Source: Girardinichthys multiradiatus
Taxonomy: Eukaryota > Chordata > Actinopteri > Cyprinodontiformes > Goodeidae
Reading direction: 5' to 3'
DNA: 64,000 nt
Assembly (NCBI RefSeq): GCF_021462225.1
Contig: NC_061813.1
Coordinates: forward strand, 20,670,442-20,734,441
The notes under the pieces were generated by a model. It saw nothing but the letters and a program-made list of their open reading frames with translations. It had not been told where the DNA came from and did no database searches. Numbering within the stretch: position 1 is the stretch's first letter; every line of letters begins with the position of its first letter. Both the position numbers and the translations under genes were made by a program. Shown here piece by piece: positions 13,644 through 22,463 of the stretch.

Positions 13644-13979
13644 AGGGTGTTACGGGGAAGGCCTTAAATGAACCAATTAAAACACACAGGGGTGTGTTTA
13701 AGGGTGTTATTAATAATCTGTATGTTTTTTCAGGCGTTAATACATCTAAAAACAAAAAAAAAAGACATGCATCCTTTTATATTTTAAAGGTATAATCAAC
13801 TTAATGTTGACCTATCACATGAAATCCTAATAAAATGAACTGTGTAACCTGACAGAAATTGTAAGTTCATTTTGCTTTTACAGCAGGACCTATTTTGTTG
13901 AATATATGAGCCAGTCTAAATCAGTTCAAAATAGAAAAGACCTAAAAAGTAAATTAAAAGATTGTGCTTCACTACATCG

Positions 13980-14039
13980 ATGGAACGAGAAAAAACCTTC
14001 AGCTTCTGCGTCAACATACTGGAAAAGCAGCTGAAAGAG
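13980..14039 (+). other. Possible 5' coding exon of the polymerase gene
   Basis: An ATG at 13980 opens 20 codons (MEREKTFSFC...) that end at a good splice donor, gag|gtaaga (14040). The next plausible acceptor is tttcag at 14527-14532, giving an intron of about 490 bp. The N-terminal style resembles leaders I recall from fish Maverick polymerase proteins, but this is memory and not a match. It could equally be chance. The next exon candidate is 14533-14789. Confidence 0.35.
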
Positions 14040-14379
14040 GTAAGACGAATTTGAGATTAACAGAAAAAAAAAAAAGAACTTCAGTATACTGTTTCCAAGT
14101 TATAAATTGACTAGCAATGATGTGTTTGTTATTGAATCATGAGAGACTCCATTTTAGGAAAAAGGAATGATAATTTTAGTTACCTGTAGCTTTTCTAAAA
14201 CATTTACTTTTTCATCTTAGAGTAAAAGGTTATTCAGGGGTGGGGGGGTGGGGGGGGCGATGTCAGGAAGGGGCAGTTACGTCTGTTTCTTAGATAACTA
14301 TATCACCTTTGAACTCAAGAAAGGGTTTTGGTCTTAAAAACATAGTCTTTGCAGTTGAGATAACACTGTCATGTTCTGG

Positions 14380-14387
14380 TATAAATA
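14380..14387 (+). promoter_or_regulatory. TATA box-like sequence upstream of the polymerase block
   Basis: The octamer tataaata lies about 150 bp before the 14533 exon candidate and follows a G-rich tract (14235-14258). It may drive the rightward genes. Alternatively it belongs to an LTR-like insertion between about 14130 and 14490. No transcription data are available. Confidence 0.35.
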
Positions 14388-14532
14388 CTGTGAGTAAATG
14401 TTGTTCGGGGGCTCTGTTTCATTGGCTAACCTCAGTGTCAGGGTCTTCAAATGCTGAATGTCTTTGAACCATAACACTTGTTACATTGAAAATACCAGTA
14501 CTGACAAGAAAAAATTTTGTTAAATATTTCAG

Positions 14533-14789
14533 GAAACCCTTGACAATGTTTCAATTTATAGATTTGATGAGAGAGGTAAACCCGAATGATCAAGTTGGAG
14601 GGTTCAGCGGCTGGAATCAACAGTCAAAATTGAGAAGGCGAATTATTTCCAAACAAGAAAAAACCCCAACAACAACATCTGAACTTTCTTCTAACACAGA
14701 AATTAAATCTGATTCTTTGAATACTCCTCCGTCAATTATCATCATTTCCCCTGAAGACACACCGGATAAGTTACCGGCACCACCAGAAA
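14533..14789 (+). other. Possible second exon, N-terminal region of the polymerase gene (frame-broken)
   Basis: Starts after the acceptor ttcag (14528-14532). One frame is coding-like up to about 14590 and ends in a TGA at about 14590-14592; another frame carries VGGFSGWNQQSKLRRR and then a Ser/Thr/Pro-rich low-complexity stretch to a possible donor aaa|gtatgt at 14790. The switch between frames implies a one-base indel near 14585-14595. The conserved-looking patch fits a Maverick protein leader by memory. A further candidate exon lies at about 14874-14955, before the polymerase body. Exon boundaries are tentative and the phases of the last two do not fit well. Confidence 0.35.
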
Positions 14790-15082
14790 GTATGTCCTAA
14801 GAACTAACTATTTTTCTTTGAGAGTGAATGTATTTTAAACCTCAGATAAAAACTGTTTACAAATTCGACTGAGAGCTCTGTGGAAGACACAGCTGTCGAG
14901 CAGCAGCATCAGGCAGGCCTCGACGAGCAAACAGCAGTTACTTTTAGTGATATTGGTAAATTTGAAACCATTCTGAAAAGAAATATTGTAGTGTTTCACA
15001 GAACCACGGGCTCTACTGCTGTGTAAATTTGAGACCAGTTTCCCTGATCGTTCAAACCCTCTGTTTTTGCTGTTATTTCAAG

Positions 15083-18007
15083 GTCATTACTATGGGATAA
15101 AAAATCTCAAAGGTTTTATGGGGTGCAGATATATTTGTAATTACTGTTACACCAGCTATGATAATGCAAATACACACCATTGTGAAGGTTATTGTCCAGT
15201 GTGTCGAACATATAAATGTATGCAAGAGATTAGCAATCCTGTAAGCTGTGCAGGCTGTCAAAGAATCTGTCGTAATTCCTCATGTTTCAGCAGACACAGG
15301 GAACCGCGCATCAGAAATAGTGCTGACAGACCTATGAGTGACTGTGAGTTGGTAAAACTGTGTAAAGTATGCAAACGGATATACGTTATTCCAATCAGTA
15401 AACCGAATAAACCACACGTGTGTAATGTAAAATGCAGTATTTGCGGTGAAAATGTACCCCCCAGCCTAGACATTACATGCGATGATCATAAGTGTTACAT
15501 TCAGCCTTGCAGTGCAATTAATCAGCTTGATGATAAACTGATTTTTTATGATTTCGAATGCCTCGTCAATGAGAGCGGCGTGCATACCCCCTTTCTGGTC
15601 TGTGCTAAAACGTTGAAAGGTGATGAATGGTACGCTTATGGACTGAATTGCACCCAAAAATTTCTCCTGCATTTCAGGAGGCCGAAGTACAGAGGCTTCA
15701 CCTTAATAGCGCACAATGCGCGGGGGTATGATGGTTACCTGATTCTCACAGCAATGCTGCAGTTAGGCATTAAACCTCATCTCGTCATGGTAGGAAGTAA
15801 ACTTCTCTGTTTAACCGACCCTGATTACAGGTTAAAATACATTGATAGCCTGTCCTTCATGTGCATAAAGCTTAGCGCCATGCCGAATGCGTTAGGCTTT
15901 ACCGATCAAAGCAAGGTTTTTTTTTCCCCACCTATTTTCCTCTGAACAACGTCTCCAGTATGTGGGGCCTTTTCCTCCTCCATCCTGCTACGCTGTAGAA
16001 CGCATGAGTCTTCAAGAACAACAGGTGTTTAGCAGCTGGTACAGAGAAGCGAGCAAAGAGGTCTTTGACTTTAAGAAAGAAGCTATTCGTTATTGTAAAA
16101 ATGACGTTGAAATTCTTTTTCAAGGATGCTTAAAATTCAGAGACGAGTTCTTTAAGGAGACAAGTGTGGATCCGTTTAAAAGTATCACAATAGCATCAGC
16201 CTGCATGAAGGTTTTTGTAACCAATTTCCTTCCTCCTCAAACCTTAGCCATTCCATCACCTCTGGACTACAGACGTAGCAGTAAAACGTTCTCCAGCGCG
16301 TCCATTCAATGGCTCGGCTGGATTGCAGACAGCAGAGCCATATTTATCGAGCATGCATTAAATAGGGGTGAAAAGAAAATCGGGCCATATTCAGTGGATG
16401 GGTATGCAGAGATTAACGGTGTCAAAGTTGCGTTTGAATTTTACGGCTGTTTTTTCCACGGCTGTAAAAAGTGTTACATGCCTCATGACAAGTGTCCGTT
16501 GAGAGGGGTCGCATTTGAACAGTTTTACGCAGCCACTGTTGAGAGAAGCAAGGTGTTACAAACTGTGTACGGCCTTCGTCTCGAAGTCATATGGGAGCAT
16601 GAGTGGATTGAAATAAAAAAATCAGACCCAGGGGTGATCAGCTTTCTTGAGAAAGTTAATGCACCCGAACCGCTATCCCCCCGGGATGCTCTGTATGGTG
16701 GTCGCACCTGTCCTATGAGGTTGAGGTACACAGCGGAACCGGATGAAACTGTACACTATGTGGATTACACATCTCTGTACCCTTATGTAAACGCCAACTG
16801 CGTTTTTCCCCTCGGACACCCCACCATCATTTACAAAGATTTTGATGACCCCAGCAGCTACTTCGGTATAATCAAAGCTGTGGTCTACCCACCACGTAAC
16901 CTGTTGTTCCCTGTTTTACCTTACAGAACATCCCAAGGTAAACTTGTGTTCACTCTCTGCCGCACATGCGCTGAAATAAATAACCAGTCAGGTCCCTGCA
17001 TGCATAATGATGAGGACAGAGCTCTGACGGGTGTTTGGGTGAGTGTAGAACTATGTAAAGCTTTGGAGTGTAGTTATCGTCTTGCTAAAATCACTGAGGT
17101 GTGGCATTTTGAAAAGAGAAGTGATACAATTTTTAAAGGTTACATTGCTTTTTAAAGGGTAAGCAGGAGGCCTCAGGCTATCCGTCTGAAGCAGTGGATC
17201 AGGAGAGTAAGTCACAGTATATAAGCGACTACAAACTGCATCAGGGCATCCAATTAGACCCTGAGAAAATCGAGGTGAATCCTGCCAAAAGGCAGGTTGC
17301 AAAATTGTGTTTAAACAGTTTTTGGGGGAAATTTGCGCAAAGAAGTGATCTGTCTCAGACCACAGTCATCACTAACCCTGAAGACTTTTTCAGCTTCATG
17401 TTCTCGAGTAAATACAGGGTTAACTATTTTCATTTTTTCAACCCTGAAATGTGTGTAGTGCAGTGGAATTTCAGTAAACGTGTCATATATCCACCAAGTA
17501 AGACAAAATAATGTGTTTATTGCAGCATTCACCACCGCTTATGCACGTTTAAAACTTCTCAGCAGCATGGATAAGTTACAGGACAGATTGATTTATATTG
17601 ACACGGACAGTTTGATTTATGTGACAAAAAGTGGTGAAACTCCTCTGGAATTGGGGAATTATCTGGGTGACGAGTTAGATGGTGACAGCATTTCGGAGTT
17701 TGCATCGACAGGACCCAAGAGTTATGCATACCAGACCAAAAACCGTAAAAATGTAATGATACGTGCTAAAGGCATCACTCAAACGCATGAATGCAGCGAG
17801 AGGGTCAATTTTGACAGCATCAAAGGGCTGGTCGAGGGCTACTTACAGAGGTCAAGTGAGGGTGTCATTGAAATCCCTCAACACACGATCAGGAGGAATA
17901 AAAAGAGATTCCGTTTGACAAACGCAACATTTCTTAAAAAGTTTCGACTGGTGTATGATAAGGGACGTCTTTTTTCTGACGGGACAACTCTGCCTTTCGG
18001 TTATTAG
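15083..18007 (+). pseudogene. polB: Protein-primed family B DNA polymerase (PolB), frameshifted
   Basis: The replicative polymerase of the element. A Cys-rich N-terminal region with several CxxC pairs (15125-15510) precedes the 3'-5' exonuclease: Exo I FYDFEC (about 15543-15561), Exo II HNARGYD (about 15711-15733), Exo III YCKNDVEI (about 16090-16113). A Vsr-like endonuclease-fold segment follows (16390-16620). The palm carries motif A DYTSLYP (about 16762-16782), motif B LNSFWGKF (about 17309-17332) and motif C YIDTDSL (about 17596-17616). The order is the full family order. The reading frame is interrupted three times: at a run of nine T (15917-15925), between about 17150 and 17194, and between about 17480 and 17511. 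The start is uncertain: 15083 follows a splice-acceptor-like ttatttcaag. Confidence 0.93.
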
Positions 18008-18032
18008 AGTGGAAGAAGAAATAAAATGTCAC

Positions 18033-18704
18033 ATGGATTTACAGGAGATTGATTTTGATCCTAGATTTAGAGCACCTTTCTCATGTATGATAGTTGGACC
18101 CAGCGGCTGCGGGAAAACTTTCTTTGTAAAAAGTATTTTACAAAACTGTAATCATGTCATGGATATTGTTCCAGAAAATATTGTATGGATTTACACATCT
18201 TTTCAACCCATGTATGCTGAATTGCAGAAGATGGATAAAAATATTACCTTTGTGGAAGGATTGTCTCATTCTTTTGAAGATGAAAACCTGTTTTCTCCTG
18301 ATCAGAATCATCTGATTATTCTAGACGATGTTATCGCTCAAGCCTCAGATGATGAAAACGTGATGAAGGTCTTTACCCAGTTTCGTCACCATCGTAATAT
18401 GAGTGTTATGATGTTGACTCAGAATGTTTTTCATCAGGGGAAGTTCAGTCGCACTATTAGTTTGAACTGTAATTATATGGTGTTGTTTAAGAACCCGAGA
18501 GATAAACTCCAGCTGAATATACTGGCCCGCCAAATGTTTCCATCTCAAAAGGGTCTCTTCTTGGAGAGTTTTGAAGACGCAACGAGAGAAGCTCATGGAT
18601 ATTTAATCATCGATTTTACGCCTACCTGCCCAGAACATTTCAGACTGAGAACGGGGATACTTCCTCAGCAGTGGCCTGCTGTGTACGTGCCCAGAACAAA
18701 GTAA
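18033..18704 (+). CDS. Genome-packaging ATPase (FtsK/HerA-A32 type)
   Basis: Intact 223-codon gene. ATG 18033 is preferred over in-frame non-ATG positions upstream because it lies just after the polymerase stop (18007) and puts the Walker A motif at residues 22-29 (GPSGCGKT), the usual place. Walker B is LIILDD (94-99). The FRHHRNMSVMMLTQNVFHQG segment matches the conserved region after Walker B in this clade. The family pumps viral DNA into preformed capsids using ATP and is one of the hallmark genes shared by Mavericks, adenovirus-like and large DNA viruses. It sits directly downstream of polB and upstream of the pX-like gene, 6 bp away. Confidence 0.92.
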   Translation: MDLQEIDFDPRFRAPFSCMIVGPSGCGKTFFVKSILQNCNHVMDIVPENIVWIYTSFQPMYAELQKMDKNITFVEGLSHSFEDENLFSPDQNHLIILDDVIAQASDDENVMKVFTQFRHHRNMSVMMLTQNVFHQGKFSRTISLNCNYMVLFKNPRDKLQLNILARQMFPSQKGLFLESFEDATREAHGYLIIDFTPTCPEHFRLRTGILPQQWPAVYVPRTK

Positions 18705-18710
18705 GTCATC

Positions 18711-19052
18711 ATGTCTGCGCGTATAAAAAGGAATTTACCATTATTCAGAGCTTTGTACCAGGCCTGTCCACAGAAACGTAAAGATATTCTCGCACACTGC
18801 TCTCCCGACTTTATTCAGGCTCTGTGCGAGATTGCACTGAATATCCTAAAAGGTAACATTAAACTATCACCCTCTCAACACTGACAGTTGAAGAAACAAA
18901 GAAATATCATCAGATTGTTGGGTGATAAAAGAACCGGGATAAAAACTAAACAGTTGGCTCTCAAAAAGCAACGAGGTGGTTTTATCCTCCCCATCTTAAC
19001 GGCTCTTGCACCCTTGATCGGTGATCTAGTGGGTGGAATCATCAGGAGATAA
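18711..19052 (+). pseudogene. pX-like small basic/hydrophobic virion protein, interrupted by TGA
   Basis: ATG 18711 and TAA 19050-19052 are in one frame spanning 113 codons. Codon 58 (18882-18884) is TGA, splitting it into two short halves. The N-terminal half is MSARIKRNLPLFR..., helical and basic. The C-terminal half is strongly basic (LKKQR...KKQRGG) and ends in a hydrophobic segment rich in Leu, Ile, Pro and Gly, LPILTALAPLIGDLVGG, then IIRR*. The pattern is a basic block, a double Gly, then a membrane-active-looking tail. This is typical of small proteins found beside the ATPase in Mavericks and adintoviruses, sometimes compared with adenovirus pX/mu. Its stop overlaps the next ATG (taATG). 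Role inferred from family resemblance only. Confidence 0.7.
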
Positions 19053-19882
19053 TGTCTCTCAGAACATCGCAGAAGATGTTTCTCATTTCACCTCATCAAT
19101 TCAAGCGTCTGACCCAGTCAGACACGTCCATCAGACAGACGGCGGAGGAGAATTTGGATGCTGAAATGAGAGCGATATTAAACGAGCCGGGTTTGACTTC
19201 TTATGAAAAAATCAAGAGATACGATGCTCTTCTCCAGAGGTATCTGACTTTACTTAAGCAAGGTGTCAAAGAAGAAAAACAGCGGGTCAGTTTAACGCTG
19301 CAGCGTGACACAGAGGTTCCTGAACATGAGCGGTCCCAAGAAAAACAAGGCCCAGGGCAGGACGAGGCCCCTAAGGATCAGGTTCTTACGGAAGTACTGA
19401 AAAGCCTTCCTAAACACAACCGTAAAAATGCCGAGTACATTTTGAAGAAATTATCCGAAAGAAGTGAGAGTTGGACTTCGCGAGGCGAATTTGTATTTAA
19501 AGGAAATGTTATAAAAGGGTCCTACATGATTGATTTGTTGAAAAATCTCATGCTTCCGTTTAAAAAATCTGGAGCATCACAAACCCGAGGATGGTCTGAT
19601 TTTCTACACACCTTGTCAGAAGTAAACATCCCTATATCTTCAGTCATTAACCCTTATGCTCGTGAAGAATATAGACGTTTCAAAACAGAGGGTACATCGA
19701 TTGAAAATGGGGGTACACCCCCCAGCGTTAAGCAGAGAAGAAAAAGAAGAAGAAGGCAGATAACTCATTCTCCCTACTGGTCGAGATCTGAGTTGGAAGA
19801 TCCAAAAAATGCTGATGGGAGATCAAAAAGGTCTCTTCGTATGATGACACTACCACCCCGATGGATTACATTTTCACCATAA
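19052..19882 (+). CDS. Maverick-associated basic protein of unknown function
   Basis: Intact 276-codon frame starting at an ATG that overlaps the previous stop (taATG). The N-terminal third is charged and probably helical (residues 20-80). A hydrophilic Glu/Gln/Lys linker (80-112) leads to a better-ordered part with GEFVFKGNVIKGSYMIDLL (145-163) and GWSDFLHTLSEVNIP (180-194). A very basic patch, KQRRKRRRRQ (227-236), looks like a nuclear-localisation or nucleic-acid-binding signal. I recall similar proteins in fish Maverick elements at the same place, but know no established function. Its position with the ATPase and pX-like genes suggests a virion or DNA-associated role (inference). It is the last gene of the rightward block. 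Confidence 0.75.
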   Translation: MSLRTSQKMFLISPHQFKRLTQSDTSIRQTAEENLDAEMRAILNEPGLTSYEKIKRYDALLQRYLTLLKQGVKEEKQRVSLTLQRDTEVPEHERSQEKQGPGQDEAPKDQVLTEVLKSLPKHNRKNAEYILKKLSERSESWTSRGEFVFKGNVIKGSYMIDLLKNLMLPFKKSGASQTRGWSDFLHTLSEVNIPISSVINPYAREEYRRFKTEGTSIENGGTPPSVKQRRKRRRRQITHSPYWSRSELEDPKNADGRSKRSLRMMTLPPRWITFSP

Positions 19883-19925
19883 ACCGTTATAAGAAAATGA
19901 AACATGTAGTCTATTTCTTTTATTC

Positions 19926-19940
19926 AATAAAATATTTATT
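19926..19940. terminator. Back-to-back polyadenylation signals for the converging gene blocks
   Basis: AATAAA on the plus strand at 19926-19931 lies 44 bp after the rightward block's last stop. Its complement TTTATT at 19935-19940 gives AATAAA on the minus strand, about 125 bp after the protease stop. The two blocks thus end in one shared short interval. The stretch 19941-20065 is AT-rich with A runs and holds no gene. Confidence 0.7.
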
Positions 19941-20065
19941 GATTATATTTTTCAAGTCTAACCTCGTTCTCTACTTCACACACTAACATATGATATCATT
20001 ACACAAATATTAAATCATAAGAAGAAAAAAAAAAAAAAACAATGAAAAAAAAAAATTAAGACAAT

Positions 20066-20608
20066 TTAAATTCCATAACAATCCATAAATATCTCCAAAG
20101 AGCATGTTCCGTGAGTATAAAATGTACAACTTTGATTAACGACACATTTCTGATATTTTTTCACAAAGTTAGATACCATTAAATCATTCTTAATCACATC
20201 TCCGGTGTATTTCGACAACACTTGCTGCAGTGATAATCCGCACGCTCTATGACATAGATAAAAAATGCAATGGCGACCGCACACAGTGGACAGAGTGTTT
20301 TGAAGCTGATTATTATGATACAATATTTTTGAGGATCTGTCTTCTAAAAATGTTACGATGCTTGACGGGTAGAACTCGAAATCCGGAGAGAATCCATAAG
20401 AGTCAAAAAAGCTGGATTGACCATTCTCATCCAAAGTCAGAGCTAACCAGTGTTCTCCCGGCATGTGTGAAGGATGTGTGTTCACGATAAAGTAGGCCGG
20501 CCCTGGGAATTTGTCAGCTAGCAGCAGCAGCTGGTCGCACGGCCATACACCACAAAACAAATCTCCCAGCAGATGACGCATCAGGCTCTCAATTTCATGA
20601 TTATTCAT
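20066..20608 (-). CDS. Adenain-like cysteine protease (maturation protease)
   Basis: Intact 180-codon frame from ATG 20608. The adenovirus-protease catalytic layout is present: His53 in GEHWLAL, Asp69 in FFDSYG (Glu or Asp in the family), Gln103 seven residues before Cys110 in the CGRHC box, where the Gln-to-Cys spacing is the same as in adenain. The family cleaves structural precursors during virion maturation and is a Maverick hallmark. Total length is close to the roughly 200 residues of adenain. The last 30 residues are Cys-rich and less family-like. It lies next to the major capsid gene, 11 bp downstream of its stop, and a candidate substrate site exists in the pVI-like protein (22238-22252). 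Confidence 0.92.
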   Translation of the reverse strand: MNNHEIESLMRHLLGDLFCGVWPCDQLLLLADKFPGPAYFIVNTHPSHMPGEHWLALTLDENGQSSFFDSYGFSPDFEFYPSSIVTFLEDRSSKILYHNNQLQNTLSTVCGRHCIFYLCHRACGLSLQQVLSKYTGDVIKNDLMVSNFVKKYQKCVVNQSCTFYTHGTCSLEIFMDCYGI

Positions 20609-20619
20609 GCCTGATTAAA

Positions 20620-21908
20620 TTAATAATAATCCACCAGCACACGCCTCTTTGAATCAATCTCTAAAATAGAGTCATAACAAGCGTAGATGATCAGCGTGGT
20701 GGTATGAGGCAACGGGTTTCTGAAGCGCATTTCCAATCTTAAATTCCCACTGGAAACTGGAGATAGAGCATCTGTGTCCTCGCCTGGGTTAAGATTAAAT
20801 GTGAATAGAGTATCCTTGATTAAATTCCTGACGTGTTATACTCAGTGGAAGATCTTTTAGATGTCGTCCTGTAGCCGTAAACAAGTTGTAATACTCTCTC
20901 ACTGAATGACCTTGGTTAAAATTGGGCTGGAAGGCTTTAGCAGGAATTTGTCTGCCATCCTTACACAAAGCTAAATATTCCATATCAAAATGATTAAAGT
21001 CAAACGGATTGAGATTGAGTGTTCCTGTAAAAGCATCATGATCCAGTAACGCAATCACCACATACTTGGGAAAGACGCCTAAGAAAAGATTCTCTTGGTT
21101 GCATACCCTTGAATTTTCAGGGATGGAATATGTTTTTACATTCACACGTGAAAGTGGATACAGAGCATTTGCCTTCATTAAAGCTGAAGCGTGCCCCAGT
21201 CGTACAGCTGGAGAGACAGTAACTTTTTTGATAAAAAGAGATGCTCCTAATATCCTGAGTTTGTAAGTGGAGTCTCTTGCTGCCATGAGACAAAAGGCAT
21301 CGTTGGCTCTTGTAAGTTTAATTTTAAGGTCAACAGAGTTTAAAAGAAGTCTCTCGCAGAAAAATATGTCTGCATGCAGGGGGCCTAAGAGATGTACCTC
21401 CCTGGAATTTGCCGTTAAGACCTTGGTTAGGGCCGTTAGTTGTAACAATAGAGTTCAGAGCACCTGCAGTGTCTTTATAAAAAAGACCAGAGCTAAACTG
21501 GGTTTTTAGAGAATCCTCAGAAAAGTTTAACAATGTCTCAATCATGGCTCTATATGGATGTGTAGCGCTGGATTGTGAAATCATTCGATCTCCGAGAGTG
21601 ACGTCACACTGACTGAAGATGGTGTTTAACGGGTAGTTGATGAGCCCTACAGGTGCATCATCTGGCAGGTTTGTTCCATTCTCGTTAGTAATTTTCACTC
21701 TGAGATGCAACAGCGTATCGTTGAGATCCAGATACTTTTCTCCGTCTCCCGGAATGAAAAACTCGATCGGCCCTCCATCAGTGATTGCTGATAAAGGCTG
21801 GATCTCGGTGTAAATTTTATCTTCGATCAATAGCTGCGTCATCGGGGCAGAAAATAAGTCCAACTCTGCCAGCGTGCACTCTGATGATTTGTTATGTAAA
21901 AGAGCCAT
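20620..21908 (-). pseudogene. Major capsid protein (double jelly-roll, hexon-like), frameshifted
   Basis: ATG 21906-21908 opens the frame; the natural stop appears to be TAA at 20620-20622. The N-terminal part (21908 to about 21400) has FFIPGDGEKYLDLNDTLLHL and SQCDVTLGDR. The middle (about 21400-20830) has LLGPLHADIFF and LLLNSVDLKIKL, and the C-terminal part (about 20830-20620) has LRLEMRFRNPLPH. All are features of the Maverick/adintovirus major capsid protein that forms the trimeric capsomer. The three parts lie in different frames, so there are at least two frameshifts, one near 21385-21448 and one near 20810-20835. Span is about 430 codons, shorter than or near the lower end of the family. 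Upstream it overlaps the pVI-like gene by one base (taATG). Confidence 0.9.
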
Positions 21909-22351
21909 TATTTAAATATATCAAAACTTGCGGATGACTTCCTTCCTCTTCGTTTGTCAGCTGCGACTGATCTCCTTTTTCGCGTTTGTCGTTGTTTTTT
22001 AACCGTCCTTAAACGATCACCAGGGGGTCTTGTTCTGGGTCTTTTGGATAAAACCATAATTCCTGAACCTTCTTGACCGTCGGTGTGTGTAGAACCACTC
22101 ATTTTACTCACGGCTCTACCGATGACATCCGAAGCGATATTTGATGCAGCCGTTTTAAGATGGGGTTTTGCAATTGCAAATCCTTTTTTAACCAGAGGGG
22201 ATATGAAGCGGAATAATTTTGAAAATAATGATCCAATTCCGCGTCCGTACATGACCGGGGCCCCATAAAACCCTGGCAGATTACCGTCTGATTGACTTAC
22301 ATAGTAATTTACAAAGCGATTTGGATCACGTCTCAGACTTAGATGTGCCAT
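21908..22351 (-). CDS. pVI-like minor virion protein (basic, amphipathic)
   Basis: Intact. ATG 22349-22351 is chosen because the frame extends upstream only to a TTG. The 147-residue product begins MAHLSLRRDP, continues with Tyr/Gly-rich sequence, then MYGRG (34-38) directly before an amphipathic or hydrophobic helix SLFSKLFRFISPLVKKGF (41-58). It ends in a long basic tail with KKQRQTRKRR (118-127). Maverick genomes usually carry such a protein next to the major capsid gene. Adenovirus pVI has the same arrangement: a cleaved leader, then a membrane-active helix, then basic sequence. MYGR|G fits the adenain cleavage pattern (M/I/L)xGx|G. Function is inferred from this layout. The TATATAA at 22425-22431 (minus strand) is a likely promoter element. 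Confidence 0.8.
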   Translation of the reverse strand: MAHLSLRRDPNRFVNYYVSQSDGNLPGFYGAPVMYGRGIGSLFSKLFRFISPLVKKGFAIAKPHLKTAASNIASDVIGRAVSKMSGSTHTDGQEGSGIMVLSKRPRTRPPGDRLRTVKKQRQTRKRRSVAADKRRGRKSSASFDIFK

Positions 22352-22424
22352 GTTCTCTCTTGCCTGCTTGATGCAGTGTTGAATGACCAGCGTAATATGA
22401 ATGATAACCAATCAATCTTAGAGG

Positions 22425-22431
22425 TTATATA
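22425..22431 (-). promoter_or_regulatory. TATA box-like sequence before the pVI-like/major capsid pair
   Basis: Minus-strand TATATAA about 75 bp upstream of the pVI-like ATG (22351). The short gap between penton and pVI-like genes (22352-22463) is otherwise non-coding, so this is a reasonable promoter for the pVI-like and overlapping major capsid genes. Confidence 0.45.
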
Positions 22432-22463
22432 CATATCTCTAGAATAGTTTATACAAATAAAAT

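Noticed and set aside
13613..13795. 60-codon open frame at the left TIR edge
   Set aside because: It translates the tandem duplication (the GVFKGV pattern twice) and is not matched in the right TIR; a by-product of the repeat.
14801..15082. A separate short gene between the leader exons and PolB
   Set aside because: No ATG-started frame; best explained as intron plus one small candidate exon (about 14874-14955) whose phase does not fit well.
17955..18032. Longer start for the packaging ATPase
   Set aside because: It overlaps the polymerase C-terminus and has no ATG; 18033 gives a normal distance to Walker A.
20230..20490. Plus-strand open frame opposite the protease
   Set aside because: Shadow of the protease gene on the other strand; no domain.
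22352..22411. N-terminal extension of the pVI-like gene
   Set aside because: The extension begins at TTG, overlaps the TATA-like region's downstream sequence, and the family-like part starts at the ATG 22351.
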